DNA from: Helopsaltes ochotensis
Lineage: Eukaryota; Chordata; Aves; Passeriformes; Locustellidae
Assembly: GCA_013400155.1 (NCBI GenBank)
Contig: VXBM01000001.1
Span: 2,306,247 to 2,370,246 of the forward strand
Length of the DNA stretch: 64,000 bases
Direction: 5' to 3'
Shown one piece after another: positions 36,201-46,400 of this stretch. Below the pieces are notes generated by a model. That model searched no databases and had not been told where the DNA came from. It saw only the letters and a program-made list of their open reading frames with translations. How positions within the stretch are numbered: the first letter of the stretch is position 1; each line of letters starts with the position of its first letter. The position numbers and the translations under genes were made by a program.

Positions 36201-38176
36201 AAAGTCAACAGATCATGCCAAAATACCTCATCCATTACCATTCCTTCCATCACAAAAGTCAGGACATCCTAGAGGCAGTGCACCAAAGCTTTGCATTCAG
36301 CAATCTCTTAGACCTTATTACTCTACAAAACAACGAATTTGATAAGCGGCATACACTCTTCACATTCTTAGAGTGCACACCCATATCTGGCAAATTGCCC
36401 TCTGCCTTTTCAACACAAGATCCAAATTCTCCATCTCAGTGCTCTAACCTCACTACCCCTTGGTCTGTGTTAACCACTACCCTACATTTAAGTATTTATC
36501 TACACTTCTGAAGTTAATTCCTGCTTTTCTCTAAACTCCGTAATTCCCTTGAGTCACTAATGAGACAGATGTTTTCACTCACTACCATTTACCTCCTTCA
36601 CCACAAGTTTGTTTTTCTGTTAGTGGCGGTTTTTTGTTTGCTTTTTTTTTAACACTCCCCTATTCCTTTCTTTCCCCATACACCTATAATTGTCAGACTG
36701 GTAACTCCTAACCAGTTTGATGGCTTCATCAGGCAAAGGCCATTTTCTTGCTTTGTTTTGTGCACAGCACAGTTAAGAACACCTGCAACAAAATATATAC
36801 TGAGGCAACCAATAATGTAACTAACATGACAAGAAAAATTATTATGGTATTCTCAGTGGTTCCAGTAGAAACTTGGACGAACAAGTGATGTTCCAGGTGT
36901 ATCAGCAGGAACATGAGAAAACATGCTGTTACAATCTGTGTTTCTCTTCACAGTTATGCATCTCCAAAGCCTCCAATTGGTATCTACCTTCACAAAATTA
37001 AGTCTACTAGCAAAAGAAAGGCATTTTTCTCCACAGTGCTTGTATTTAACCCCTACCAATTCACCTCTCAGAGTCATATTTACAGAAGCCAAATTATATT
37101 TTTTTAATTTAAATACGAACAGAAAATAGTCTGCAAAGCAATGCAAAAACTGACTTTGATAAACTGCCTGTTCCTCTCTCCATTCCACACGCTAATAATT
37201 TTGTTTTCCTACTGGAAAATCATTATTGGTGCAGAAATAAAAGGAAATCACAGGAAATAAACCATTGAAAACCCAATGGGTTTTGCTGTGAATAAACCAT
37301 TTTTCCTGATGACTTTCAAACATCTACCTTAACTGACCTGTTAAGAAATGCATTACTGAGAACTGCAAAAAGTCCATTTATTCTGCAGCTTCAACAACAA
37401 TTTAAACCTTTTAATGGTGCAACTATGTTAAAAGACTGAGAACTGTTCTACAATTAAAATGATAACCTATAACACTTTAGAGAACAACGTGCGTTTAATG
37501 TTAATTACAGAGCAGATGTCTACTGAATCACCTACTCAGGACTAAACGTGAGCCTCTGGAGCGCAGGAGAGCGCGTACAGCCGCGATAATCGCGCGGTAG
37601 CTCTGCTCTCTCCTACTTCCCCCTTTAGACACGTACGAGCAAGCGAGCCCCAGCACTGCCTCAGCCTTTCTGAGGAATCATCGGCGCGCTGGGTGCCAGG
37701 CCTGCCCTCGCCGCGCCGCGCAGCTGCCATCAAAGGGCGCTCCCCGCTCCAGCACAAGCCCCGGGGGCAGAAGCCCCGCCCGGGAGCTGCGGCTCCTCCC
37801 CACCCTGGCGGAGTCCCGGCCAAGAACCGCACGCCACCTCCCCGCCGAGCGGGCTCCTCCGGGCGGGGGAGGAGACGGCAAAGCGAAGCCAGCTGGGACC
37901 AGCCTACCCCCGGTCTCCCGCGGGTACCGAACCCCCCGTTCTCTCGCACCCCCCGTCTCCCAGGGGACATCCTCTCTGAAAGCTCTCACCTTCGACCACT
38001 CCGCAGAGGAAGCGGCGAGAGCCCAGCGCGGTCTCCGTCTCGGTGTCGGTCTCCTCGCCGCCCGGGACCGGCCCTGCCGCGGCGCCCGGTGGCTCTAAGG
38101 GGGCACCGGGCACCCCGGCCGGGTTGGGACTGCCCTGGGGCTCCTCCAGCGCCGCCTGCCCCTCCTTCTGCACCAT
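18127..38176 (-). CDS. OGA: O-GlcNAcase (protein O-GlcNAc hydrolase), 911 aa, 16 coding exons
   Basis: This nucleocytoplasmic enzyme removes O-linked GlcNAc from serine and threonine of proteins, opposing OGT. Sixteen exons total 2736 nt and join in frame. The order is a variable Pro/Gly/Glu-rich N-tail (about 1-52), then the GH84 catalytic barrel from [16 protein letters not shown] to about residue 370. The catalytic Asp pair is at about 170-171 in [11 protein letters not shown] (human 174/175), and the active-site loop [10 protein letters not shown] is present. A disordered acidic insert in exon 9 (about 395-598) includes PMDMVVEKQ, followed by the helical stalk that builds the dimer. The pseudo-acetyltransferase domain ends [13 protein letters not shown]. 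Human OGA is 916 aa. The start ATG at 38176 gives the family's MVQKE N-terminus. Every splice site is GT-AG except intron 2. The caspase site is altered. Confidence 0.97.
18948..19107 (-). CDS. OGA: OGA coding exon 15
   Basis: The acceptor is TTTTCAG and the donor is AATG|GTAAGT. It encodes [17 protein letters not shown] to CLLSSLKAN. Confidence 0.97.
19894..20086 (-). CDS. OGA: OGA coding exon 14
   Basis: The acceptor is CCCTGCAG and the donor is GAG|GTTGGT. It encodes [20 protein letters not shown] to DKELSEAE of the pseudo-acetyltransferase fold. Confidence 0.96.
20990..21075 (-). CDS. OGA: OGA coding exon 13
   Basis: It encodes [20 protein letters not shown] to LIGDK. The acceptor is CCTCTTAG and the donor is CAA|GTATGT, phase 2. 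The middle ([11 protein letters not shown]) differs from the mammalian DDGVGLPFQSQ. Confidence 0.95.
22647..22751 (-). CDS. OGA: OGA coding exon 12
   Basis: The acceptor is TTTCACAG and the donor is GAG|GTAACT. Its 35 codons [18 protein letters not shown] to YFPKDE lead into the pseudo-acetyltransferase domain. Confidence 0.97.
23040..23460. promoter_or_regulatory. CpG-retaining high-complexity block in OGA intron 11
   Basis: Within an AT-rich intron this stretch keeps many CpGs and has complex, non-repetitive sequence. It includes the palindromic C/EBP-type word ATTGTGCAAT (23318-23327), a GCATGCGCGC word, and an NRF1-like TTCGCATGCGCG (23400-23411). Open frames exist but match nothing and lack splice borders. 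It is best read as a conserved non-coding element or internal promoter. Confidence 0.45.
23605..23690 (-). CDS. OGA: OGA coding exon 11
   Basis: It is too short for simple ORF detection but unmistakable: [25 protein letters not shown]. The acceptor is CTCAACAG and the donor is CAG|GTATCA. It follows a 3.5-kb intron. Confidence 0.96.
23850..24420. promoter_or_regulatory. Homeobox-site-rich block in OGA intron 10
   Basis: The left part has mirrored E-boxes ACCTGT (23900-23905) and ACAGGT (23911-23916), next to a CTTGCGCACTTATTGCGG word. The right part (about 24340-24400) packs TAATTA, GTTAAC, AATTAAC and ATTAATAC words close together. The mixture is typical of developmental enhancers; function is inferred only. 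Confidence 0.35.
26680..26890. promoter_or_regulatory. Candidate conserved element in OGA intron 10
   Basis: This GC-richer island contains CTCGCATGCGCA, a one-mismatch NRF1 site of the same form as the one at 23400, and the palindromic TGATCA near 26828. A 67-codon minus-strand frame is open but has no family resemblance. Confidence 0.3.
27211..27385 (-). CDS. OGA: OGA coding exon 10
   Basis: The acceptor is TTTCATAG and the donor is TTAG|GTAGGT. It encodes [17 protein letters not shown] to [10 protein letters not shown], the main dimer-forming stalk helices. Reading on into intron 10 adds eleven codons ([11 protein letters not shown]) and a TAG at 27176-27178. Confidence 0.96.
27780..28390 (-). 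CDS. OGA: OGA coding exon 9 (disordered insert and stalk)
   Basis: The largest exon has 203 whole codons. Its first half is low-complexity and acidic ([23 protein letters not shown]) and lies in the disordered loop that mammals cleave with caspase-3. Its second half is the conserved stalk from [19 protein letters not shown] to [10 protein letters not shown]. The donor is AAA|GTGAGT. Confidence 0.97.
28840..28955 (+). mobile_element. Degenerate CR1 3' end, sense
   Basis: The segment preserves the order of CR1 terminal words: a 'ccctgaccaaggttgttaggctcaagat' stretch, then GTCCCTTCCAACTTAAAG and 'tatactgtgaaa', equivalent to the consensus run to the terminal 'attctgtgat' repeat. It is old and heavily mutated, and lies in OGA intron 8. 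Confidence 0.6.
29671..29829 (-). CDS. OGA: OGA coding exon 8
   Basis: The acceptor is CTCTGTAG and the donor is AGCA|GTGAGT. It encodes [17 protein letters not shown], the acidic GSDEDIETD stretch and the first stalk helix [20 protein letters not shown]. Confidence 0.96.
30366..30650 (-). CDS. OGA: OGA coding exon 7
   Basis: The acceptor is CTGCTTAG and the donor is ATGA|GTAAGT. It encodes [18 protein letters not shown], the active-site loop [13 protein letters not shown] and the end of the barrel [13 protein letters not shown]. Confidence 0.97.
30795..30893 (-). CDS. OGA: OGA coding exon 6
   Basis: The acceptor is TTGTGCAG and the donor is ACAG|GTAAAG. It encodes [17 protein letters not shown] to LWTG of the catalytic domain. 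It is separated from exon 7 by a short 144-bp intron. Confidence 0.97.
31764..31935 (-). CDS. OGA: OGA coding exon 5 (catalytic aspartates)
   Basis: The acceptor is GTATTAG and the donor is ACAG|GTAAAA. It encodes [19 protein letters not shown] with the catalytic Asp-Asp pair, then the segment ending FLFCPT. Confidence 0.97.
32607..32737 (-). CDS. OGA: OGA coding exon 4
   Basis: The acceptor is TTTCCAG and the donor is CAG|GTAAGG. It encodes [20 protein letters not shown] and on to KRKLDQ of the barrel. Confidence 0.97.
33952..34049 (-). CDS. OGA: OGA coding exon 3
   Basis: The acceptor is TTTTTAG and the donor is G|GTAATT. It encodes [20 protein letters not shown] to SVEEA of the catalytic domain, including the substrate-binding Lys in APKDD. 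Confidence 0.96.
34374..34425 (-). CDS. OGA: OGA coding exon 2
   Basis: It encodes [16 protein letters not shown], the start of the GH84 barrel with the sugar-binding Gly-Phe-Tyr. The acceptor is CCCGTAG. The donor is AG|GCAAGT, a GC donor. Confidence 0.94.
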
Positions 38177-38577
38177 CCTGCCGCCCGCCGCCAGCGCCGC
38201 CGCTCGCTGGGCCGGGCCGAGCCGAGCCGCGTCCCTGCCGTCCCCGCACCGCAGCCCCTTTGTCTCCGCCGCTCCGGGGCCGCCGCCGCCGCTTCCTGTT
38301 TACGGGGCGCTGCGCCTGCGCGGGGAACCGGCCCCAACCGGTCCGCGCCGCTCCGCCCGCAGCCGACCCGCTCCGAGGGACCGCCGCGGGGGCAGGGGAA
38401 GCGTCTGCCTCGGCGGGAAGAGAGCGAAGGACGCGGGCGGCCGGGACCGCGCCGGTGGAACGGGAACAACGGGCTGGGGCGCGGGAGGCTCCTCAGGGAA
38501 TGAGGCGGGCGGGCGACGCGCGCGGACTGCGCAGGCGCGGGGCGGGGGAGAGCGCGCACTGCGCGTGCTCGGCGGGG
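37540..38577. promoter_or_regulatory. OGA: OGA promoter CpG island
   Basis: Dense CpG, GC boxes and no clear TATA box surround OGA exon 1. The island continues into the assembly gap, so the transcription start and most of the 5'UTR may be missing from this sequence. Confidence 0.8.
37990..38176 (-). CDS. OGA: OGA coding exon 1
   Basis: It starts [12 protein letters not shown] and ends [10 protein letters not shown] at donor G|GTGAGA, phase 1. The N-tail contains [10 protein letters not shown], which differs from mammals, where this part is Ala/Gly-rich. Confidence 0.95.
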
Positions 38578-39097
38578 NNNNNNNNNNNNNNNNNNNNNNN
38601 NNNNNNNNNNNNNNNNNNNNNNNNNNNNNNNNNNNNNNNNNNNNNNNNNNNNNNNNNNNNNNNNNNNNNNNNNNNNNNNNNNNNNNNNNNNNNNNNNNNN
38701 NNNNNNNNNNNNNNNNNNNNNNNNNNNNNNNNNNNNNNNNNNNNNNNNNNNNNNNNNNNNNNNNNNNNNNNNNNNNNNNNNNNNNNNNNNNNNNNNNNNN
38801 NNNNNNNNNNNNNNNNNNNNNNNNNNNNNNNNNNNNNNNNNNNNNNNNNNNNNNNNNNNNNNNNNNNNNNNNNNNNNNNNNNNNNNNNNNNNNNNNNNNN
38901 NNNNNNNNNNNNNNNNNNNNNNNNNNNNNNNNNNNNNNNNNNNNNNNNNNNNNNNNNNNNNNNNNNNNNNNNNNNNNNNNNNNNNNNNNNNNNNNNNNNN
39001 NNNNNNNNNNNNNNNNNNNNNNNNNNNNNNNNNNNNNNNNNNNNNNNNNNNNNNNNNNNNNNNNNNNNNNNNNNNNNNNNNNNNNNNNNNNNNNNNN
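38578..39097. other. Assembly gap of 520 unknown bases
   Basis: A run of N lies upstream of OGA exon 1. The left edge is extreme GC and the right edge is a GGCAC pentamer array, both typical of sequence lost to GC bias. Any open frame crossing it is an artefact. Confidence 1.
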
Positions 39098-39112
39098 GGC
39101 ACGGCACGGCAC
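39098..39112. repeat. GGCAC pentamer array at gap edge
   Basis: Three GGCAC units follow the gap immediately; the array probably extends into the unknown bases. It is the same pentamer as the GTGCC array in the NPM3 promoter, on the opposite strand. Confidence 0.8.
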
Positions 39113-41310
39113 GGCCGATGGCACCCCTGGAGGTGTTCCCATGCCTGGAGGAGGCCACGAGGATGCTGAAGGGCGGGATGCGGAGCTGAGACGATAGCAG
39201 TAGATCCCAGGAGGGGCCTAAGGTCACACAGCATCTCTCCTGCTGCAGCCGCATGGGAGCACGAGAGACCCCAGGGCTGAGATGACCTGTCTTGTGCCTG
39301 TGGAGGGACTATGGCAAGGTGAGCCTGCCAGCCTTCCCAGCACTGGGGAGCCTGCAGCGGGTACCAACCAACAAGAAACAAGTTAACAAAGAGCTGCCAA
39401 AAGCCCCAGCTCTCGAGGAAGGGCTGGAGAAGGCCTGCAGACATCAGGGCAGGCACATCACGTTTCAGCCACGTTTCTGCTTATTCCCACTGATAACAAT
39501 TTGGGCATGACAAGAAACTGAAGACGACTGCGTTTCCAGCACCATCAGTACCCGTGCTCAGGAAGCTGCAGCAGAGCCCCTGGCCAAGAGGCATCTCTAG
39601 TTACCACCATCATCAGGCCAAAGCTTTCAAAGTGCAAAAATAGAAATTGTATGGATACCCTAAATAGGAACCAGCTAAATTGTATTGATATATGAGCAGA
39701 CTTTATGGACGAGTTAGAGAGGAGAAATACACAGGATCTGGGTGGAGAACACACAGGACTTTCACACACCTCCAGAGCTGGGCAGTGACTACAGGGTCAC
39801 AAAAGACCCTGAAGGGGTGTTCATATCTCTGATCATGGCAAAATAATCCTATACTAATAGTTCTACTGTTGGAATCCCATCATTTTATAAAATGCTTGTG
39901 TTTCTAGGCAGTATTCAAAATGCTGGAGTGAATCACTGCCCCAGGCTGCGTCAGCTGCCTCCTCCAGTTGCTCAGCTGTTTTACCACATAGCTGCTATTA
40001 ATTTTTCCTCTGAAAGCTGGGAAAAACTTATCTGGAAACAACACAAGGCTGCCCTTATCCAAGGATCCGTCAGCTCTCAGCTCTTATCTGTGTTTTCATC
40101 ACAGACCAAATGACTTGGCTGTTCACCTTTAAATGCCATCTCCTACTAACGAGAGTCATCTAAGCCCTAGCTCACACAGCAGCTTCTCATAGCACGCTGA
40201 AGGCACACCTAAAGGATCCAGGCCTCCCTGCTCTCAGGCCCTTCCTGAAGACCTGTTTAGGGGAGAGCTGAACAGATTATTTTTTACTCCCAGAGATGCT
40301 TCTCCACCACCACTCCGAAAGCAACACTCCCTGCACAAACCTTTTCCCATTTGGTGTGAAAAGGCTACGGCAGCATTCAAAGGCTGAGCCCCACAGCGCT
40401 GTTTTCCCCATTATCACCTCAACCTCTTTCCCGGCCTTCACCCTGGGAACAAGGACCCCAGGGATCCCATCAGTGGCTCACAGCATCTCTGTGCCACAAG
40501 AGGGCACATCAAGCCCTTGGATGTCATTGCCCGAAATAGCAACCTGCCAAACAGAGCTCAGGGGATAGGATATACCGAGAAAAGTGGGTTAGAGGGGAAA
40601 ACGTGCTCAGGCCCATTCATGCTGCCATAAACAGCCCTGGGTGACGGCCAGCAGCCCGAAAAAGTCCCTGGAGAGTCAGAGGCTTTGGAAAGATCAGACT
40701 TGCTCCTTACCCAGTCGCACAATGGTAATTCCCCCAACAGCCAGAGCCCATCCATTTAAGATGTTTGGTCTGCAGGCAGTTCTTTGCATTGAGCTTTCAG
40801 TTCCTGGACCACAGACTGTAGAATGCTGGGCCATTTTGCTGTCCCACATCAGGCCCGTTGCTCTCTTGTTACTCTACTTTCCAATTTACATGACTGTTTA
40901 CTTAATTTTTCCCAGTTCTCAATGCTGGACTTTTCCCAGTCCATACCTACCTCCTCAAGGTGGCAGGTGACCACTCTCCTGTTAGCTCAACCTTAAATGC
41001 TACATCCTAACAAGGGCCTCCTGGTCCCAAGCTTGGGTTCACCCAGCATTTCTGACAAGCTGAAAACACCCCTGGCAGCCTGAGTCCTGAAATGTGACAT
41101 GCTGGATGTAAGAGCTTTTTAACCTTAACACCTACAGCCTCTTAGCAGGGGAAAGTCTGTATTTACAGGACCACCAACAGCATGGCTAAGCTCAGTGTGA
41201 CTCTCCCAGAGCACCCCAAAAAGGATACCAACCCTCTGCAGAGACCCCCTCGTTTTTCCTGCCCTCCCAGCCCAGGCAGCTGACAGATGCAGAGACGTAA
41301 CAGTAGTGTG
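39113..41310. other. OGA-KCNIP2 intergenic spacer
   Basis: No exon recognised on either strand. It holds moderate-GC unique sequence with no identifiable repeat. Confidence 0.5.
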
Positions 41311-41330
41311 CATAGCGATTGTGGTTAGAT

Positions 41331-41336
41331 TTTATT
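41331..41336 (-). other. KCNIP2: KCNIP2 distal polyadenylation signal
   Basis: AATAAA on the minus strand lies about 2.05 kb past the stop codon and is followed downstream by no further gene signal. A T-rich tract (41340-41381 on plus) lies just upstream of it in the transcript sense. Confidence 0.55.
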
Positions 41337-41645
41337 GGTTCTTTGTTGGGTTTGGTTTTTTTGTTTTGTTTTTTTTTTTAACTCATATAATTGTTATAAT
41401 ACAAAATATACAGACTGGAGATGCCAAGCAGGTTGTGGGTCACCATGCCCCAGGGCAGGGGGTCACACCATGCGACCTACAGCGTGAGGGGGGAGGCGGC
41501 AGGTGCTCCACATGGCAGCGAACAATGGGTACCCCAGAGAGCGGGGAGGAGGGAGAACAGGGCCGAAGAGATAGAGGGGTAAGGCCCTCCCACTCTTAGG
41601 AGAATGTAAGTGGGAGCTCAGCCCCACAGCAAACCTGGGAATAGG

Positions 41646-41739
41646 TCTGTGAGATGAACAGTGTGTTGAATGAACCTAAAAAACATATCATGTCTGCGAG
41701 ATAAATAATGTGTCAGATGAGCCTAAAAAACGTGTGATA
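41646..41739. repeat. 47-bp tandem repeat, two diverged copies
   Basis: Units 41646-41692 and 41693-41739 share the frame TCTGyGAGAT...ATGTG...GAwCCTAAAAAAC, and a partial third (TCTGCAAGG) follows. It lies in the probable long 3'UTR of KCNIP2. Confidence 0.85.
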
Positions 41740-42941
41740 TCTGCAAGGGCTGGGACAGGGACGGTCCCCCTGGGAAGCAGTCCCCTACCTTTGGCTCAGA
41801 GCCCCAGGGGTTAAATTCTAATGTCTCCACCCCCAGGGGCTCAGCCTGGGTCTGGCCCAGCATGGGTGCTGATCCCAGACATCACAGCTCAGGCCAGCCC
41901 AAACCACCCCCAGCCAAGGATACAGAGAGTGGAGCCTCAATCAGGGGCTGCCAGGCCTGGGTACACTCCCAGTGCCTGTGAGGGGTTTCTGGAGTTGGCA
42001 TGGGATCATTAGCCCATGACTTGGAGTGGTATGTGGGCAGGACAGGCCTGCCTGCACACACTCATCTCCAAGGACCTGGTGGTGACAAAAACACCCAGAG
42101 TCCCCATCCCCAAAGTCCCCAAGCAGGCTCTCACATGGCCATGCTAGGAAAAGGAGAAGAGTCCCCTGCCCCAAGGTGACTCTCCAGCCTGCCAGCAGCA
42201 TAGCAGTGACTCCTGTCTAACCCTAGCCTCAACTTTCTCCTCCAGGAGCTGCCAGCTCAGCCATGTCACCAGCACAGGGCTGTGCCTGTGGGGACACCTC
42301 TCTGCCTCATTGCTCATTTCCCAGTCCCCGGGGCAGCAGGTGGGCTGGGATGGGCCAGGGCACAGGAGCAGAGCAAGGTCAGCAGCAAATGATGCCAGGA
42401 GCATGGCTGTGAGCCCTCTGGGGCCAGAATGGCCATCAGAGACCAGCCCATATCCCTCTTCCACATGTCACCATATCCTGGCTGTCATGTCCCCAGGAAG
42501 GAGTGGAAAGGGTGTCTCTCCACTGGAGCCTCAAAGTGGATCCCTGGGGTCCCTCTGTGCCAGCACCCCAAATCTGAGGGACAGGGGCTGAGGTTGCAGC
42601 TCTCCCAGCCCTGCATGCTCCATCCTATGGGACAAGTGCCACAACAAGTCTCCTCGGGGTCCCTTTAGCCTCCCCTCGGCCCCTGTCAGGAAGAGCCTTG
42701 TAGGTCTAACCGGGATCCCTGGGATCAGGGGATGCTCCCCATAGCTCATGCAGCGATGAACCCCAAGGGCTCCTGTGGCTGCCTTCTCCAGGCATGGCCC
42801 CTCTGCCCACCTGCTGGCCCAGTGTCAGGACAGGGAGGGTGGCCGGTGGCTCACAGTGGACACACTGGACATGCTTCCCACAGCAGGGCACAGCCAGGGC
42901 AGGGGAGGAAACCCAGGCACTGGCTGTGCCCATTGCAAGAC

Positions 42942-42947
42942 TTTATT
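42942..42947 (-). other. KCNIP2: KCNIP2 proximal polyadenylation signal
   Basis: AATAAA on the minus strand about 440 nt after the stop codon would give a short 3'UTR. Confidence 0.55.
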
Positions 42948-43386
42948 GGTTTCTAGACAGCGCTGCTGGAGGATTTGGACTGGAGCCAGGACTTGGGGGC
43001 TCCTGGGGCTGGCCAGGATCAGCATAGGCGAGCTTTGGCTGCACAGGGTGGTGTGCACAGGGAAAACCTCTATTGCAGCCCAAGGATGCATCTTTTCCAC
43101 CGGGATTGGGTGCAGGGAGGTCCATCCAGGTGAAATTCTCATCCTGTGCCAGCCATGCCCATGTTCCAACATCTGGGAACACCTGCTTGCAATTCCCCAA
43201 GGAAAGCAGAGCTGGGCCAGGAGAAAGGAAAGATCTCAGCGCCAACTGCTTCTCAGGGAAGGAAGGCCCCTTTCCATGGGGGTGTCTGTGCAGCCGGAGG
43301 AGGGGAGTCTCAAAGGAAAAGTCAAGAGAGAGAAGAAGGTTCTGGGCCCAGTGTCAGGAGAACTCATCTGGAGGCAGGTCCGGGAG

Positions 43387-43434
43387 CTAAATCACACTGT
43401 CGAAGAGCTGCATGGATCGCATGATGTTCTCATC
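43387..43434 (-). CDS. KCNIP2: KCNIP2 last coding exon
   Basis: The acceptor is CCTGACAG. It encodes [15 protein letters not shown] and stop, the hydrophobic C-terminal helix that folds into the EF-hand groove. Human ends DNVI. Confidence 0.97.
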   Translation of the reverse strand, partial: DENIMRSMQLFDSVI

Positions 43435-46400
43435 CTGTCAGGAGCAGGTGGGAAGCAGGCAAGTTGGACACAGAACAGCAATCTGGGCAGCTCCCCGCAA
43501 ACCTGGCTTTACCCTCATGGCAGCTCTGGTACATGGGGCAAGAGCCCCAGGGATTACAAGCAGTTTCCAAGCCCTACTGAGATCCCTGGCTCTCCTCATC
43601 TGTGTGAGGGTGCTGGCATGGGCACAGTTCCCAAAGCAGAGGTCCAACCTTGCCCCTGAAAGCCCTGGCTTCACCCCCTCTCTGCAGAAAGGACAAAAGT
43701 CACCAAGGAAGAGGGTGGTGACCTAGCTCAGAGAAGAGCTGCTGGTGACTTTACCTTCTGGCAGGACTCCAGAAACTCCTCGATTGTCACCACACCATCC
43801 TTATTCCGGTCCATTTTCTGCAGACAAGCACAGCACAGGGAGCATAGCAGGGACAGCCCCAGCCCTGGGGAGAACCTGGTACCACCCCTGCCCAGGTCCC
43901 ACAGGAGCTGGACTCAGTGCACCCCTGGCCCCAGCATGCCCAAGCATCAACAGGACAAGCACAGCCCTGCTTCATCCCCAGAGTGGGGTGTTTTCTACTG
44001 CACCCACTGCAGCTCTGCTCCCCCAGGATGTACTCAGCTCACCTGGAAGAAGTTCTCCACGTGCTCCCGGGGTGCTTCCTCCCGCATGGCCGGGTAGGTA
44101 TATTTGCCCATCATGTCATAGATGGACTTCATGATGTCCAGCATTTCCTGATGGGAAGGGGAGCAGGGTTGCCGTGTCAACACGGGGCTCTGCCTCCTCC
44201 TGGTCCCCAACCCGCACATTTTTCTTGATGCTCCTGAAGGACCTGTGGGGTGCTCAAATGTGTTTCTACTGGCTCTCTGCACAGTGTGGGGCCATGTGTG
44301 CACGAGCATGTGCAATGGAGCCCCAAAGTAGCACACCACTCATCCACCCTCCATCCCAGAGTCACACCAGTGCCATGGGGCCAGGAGGGACATTTGCAAA
44401 ACTGAGCTCAGTTAAATATTGATCTCCTGAGCTCTCCTCCAGAGCTCAGCCAATACCCCTGAGTTCTGCCCTTGTCCCTGCCAGGTGCAGACTTGCCCCA
44501 GGGACCAGTCTGGAGCCCTCATCCCACCTCTTTGGTGATGCAGCCATCTTTGTTCAGGTCATAGAGATTGAAGGCCCAGTTCAGGCGATCGTCAATGGTG
44601 CCCCGCAGGATGGTGGACAGCCCAGACACAAAGTCCTGGAAGGGTGGACAAGGCAGGCAAATAGGAGTTGCAGCCACAATGGGCTTCAGAGACACAGAGG
44701 GTACAGCCCTGTTTGAGTCCCCTGCAGAGAAGAACTCAGCCCCAATGCTGATGTGCCCTGGGGCTGGGCTGACATGGTGAAATGTTGGGTATCAAAAAGA
44801 GTTGGGGGAGAAAAAATTGCTTAACCTTGTACATTTCCCACATTACTCCCTTGGGTCACAGCAACCAAGAGAAGAACGGTGTGCATCATGACCCACTGTT
44901 CAGCCAAAGCCTGAATAAGACCCAGCCATGGCTGTGTCTCCCAGTCTGAGTCCCTGCACGACCCTATCCAGAAAATACAGAAAGCCCCTTTTTTGTGCTT
45001 TTCATTGGTTTTCCGTTGCCTCTGGGAATTAATTTAAACTCCACTAGGCCTGCAAAGCTCTTCATCCATCTGCAACCACAATACTGCTGACCCCAGCCCA
45101 TGGCCCCTGGAGGGATGTACTCTCCTTGCCCTGCTGCACCCCATCACCCCCTCCTTGGCCACAGCTCACCTCAAAGCTGACGGAGCCATCATGGTCGGTG
45201 TCAAAGGCGTTGAAGAGGAAGGTGGCATAGGTGCTGGAGTCTGCAGGGAGGCAGACAGCATGAGGGGGTGCTGTGTGACCCTCTGCCCTGCAGAGGCACC
45301 CTTGTGTATGGGGACAGGGAGGGGCATGGGCACTCACCTCCTTGAGGGAAGAACTGTGAATAGATCTGCTTGAAGTTTTCTTCGTTGACAATGCCGCTTG
45401 GGCACTCCTGCCAGGCAAGGTCACAGCGTCACGTCCACATTGCAAAAAAGGGCTCATCACCCTCTAAAAACCTGTGGCTCCCTTGCCTTGCCCCCCAGCC
45501 CTGTGCACCTGGTGGGGTGGCTAGAAAGGCTGCTTGGACCATCTCCCTGATTTTTTGGGCAGGATCCCTCACTGGAGGGGCTCTAAATCCCAGGCACCCA
45601 GGAAGGGGGCTCTCTGCACCCAAGGAAATGGAGCACAGGATCAGGTCTCCCCACTGAGCTCCCTGGAGGTAAGATCAGGCCATAGCTTTATATAAACTTC
45701 AACCCCAAGGTTCCAAAAACTTTCACACACAAAGCACCACTCCGAGGTGGACATGGCAGCAGAAGTGGGCACTATCAAAGCTGGTCAAGGGGTACTCACA
45801 TTCTTGAAGCCTCGGTACAGGACCTGCAGCTCTTTGCGGGTGAACTTGGTCTGCTCCTGGAGCTGGTCCAGCCCCTCAGGACGGTGGCAGACGGTGGAGA
45901 GCTCAAACTCATCCTCAACACTGTCTGCAAGGAACCCAGGGGAAGAGATGGTGGCTGAGGCCAGGACTGTCCTGCCCCATCTTGTCATGCCAGGGGGCAG
46001 GAGAGGCACCTTGCACAGCACACGCTGTCCTCTCACATCTGCCCATGTAGACACATTTTTGGGGTGCTCTGCCCAGCCAGAGCTGGGTCTATGCCAGAAG
46101 GGGACCCTCATAGCTACCCTGGCTACCGACCAGGGACTGACATTGGGCAACCACCCCCCTCCAGTACAGCCCAGGCTGGGCACAAAAGAGGTGTGAAAAC
46201 CCCCCAGTGCTGGAACCCTCCCTGCCTGCCCTTCTCCTCCCACCAGCACAGCATCTGCCCTGTGGAGTTCAAACCCTTGATGTCCTGCAGTACCAGGGCT
46301 CATATCCAGCAGGGGAGTTGCCCCTCAGAACCCCCAGTCCCAAATGCCCCCCCGCAGCCTTTCCAGATTCTTTTCACAGCCCACTGTGCTCCCACCTTCA

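Noticed and set aside
37693..39456. Very long frames crossing the N gap
   Set aside because: Most of their length is unknown bases read as X. The flanking parts are antisense to, or in the wrong frame with, OGA exon 1.
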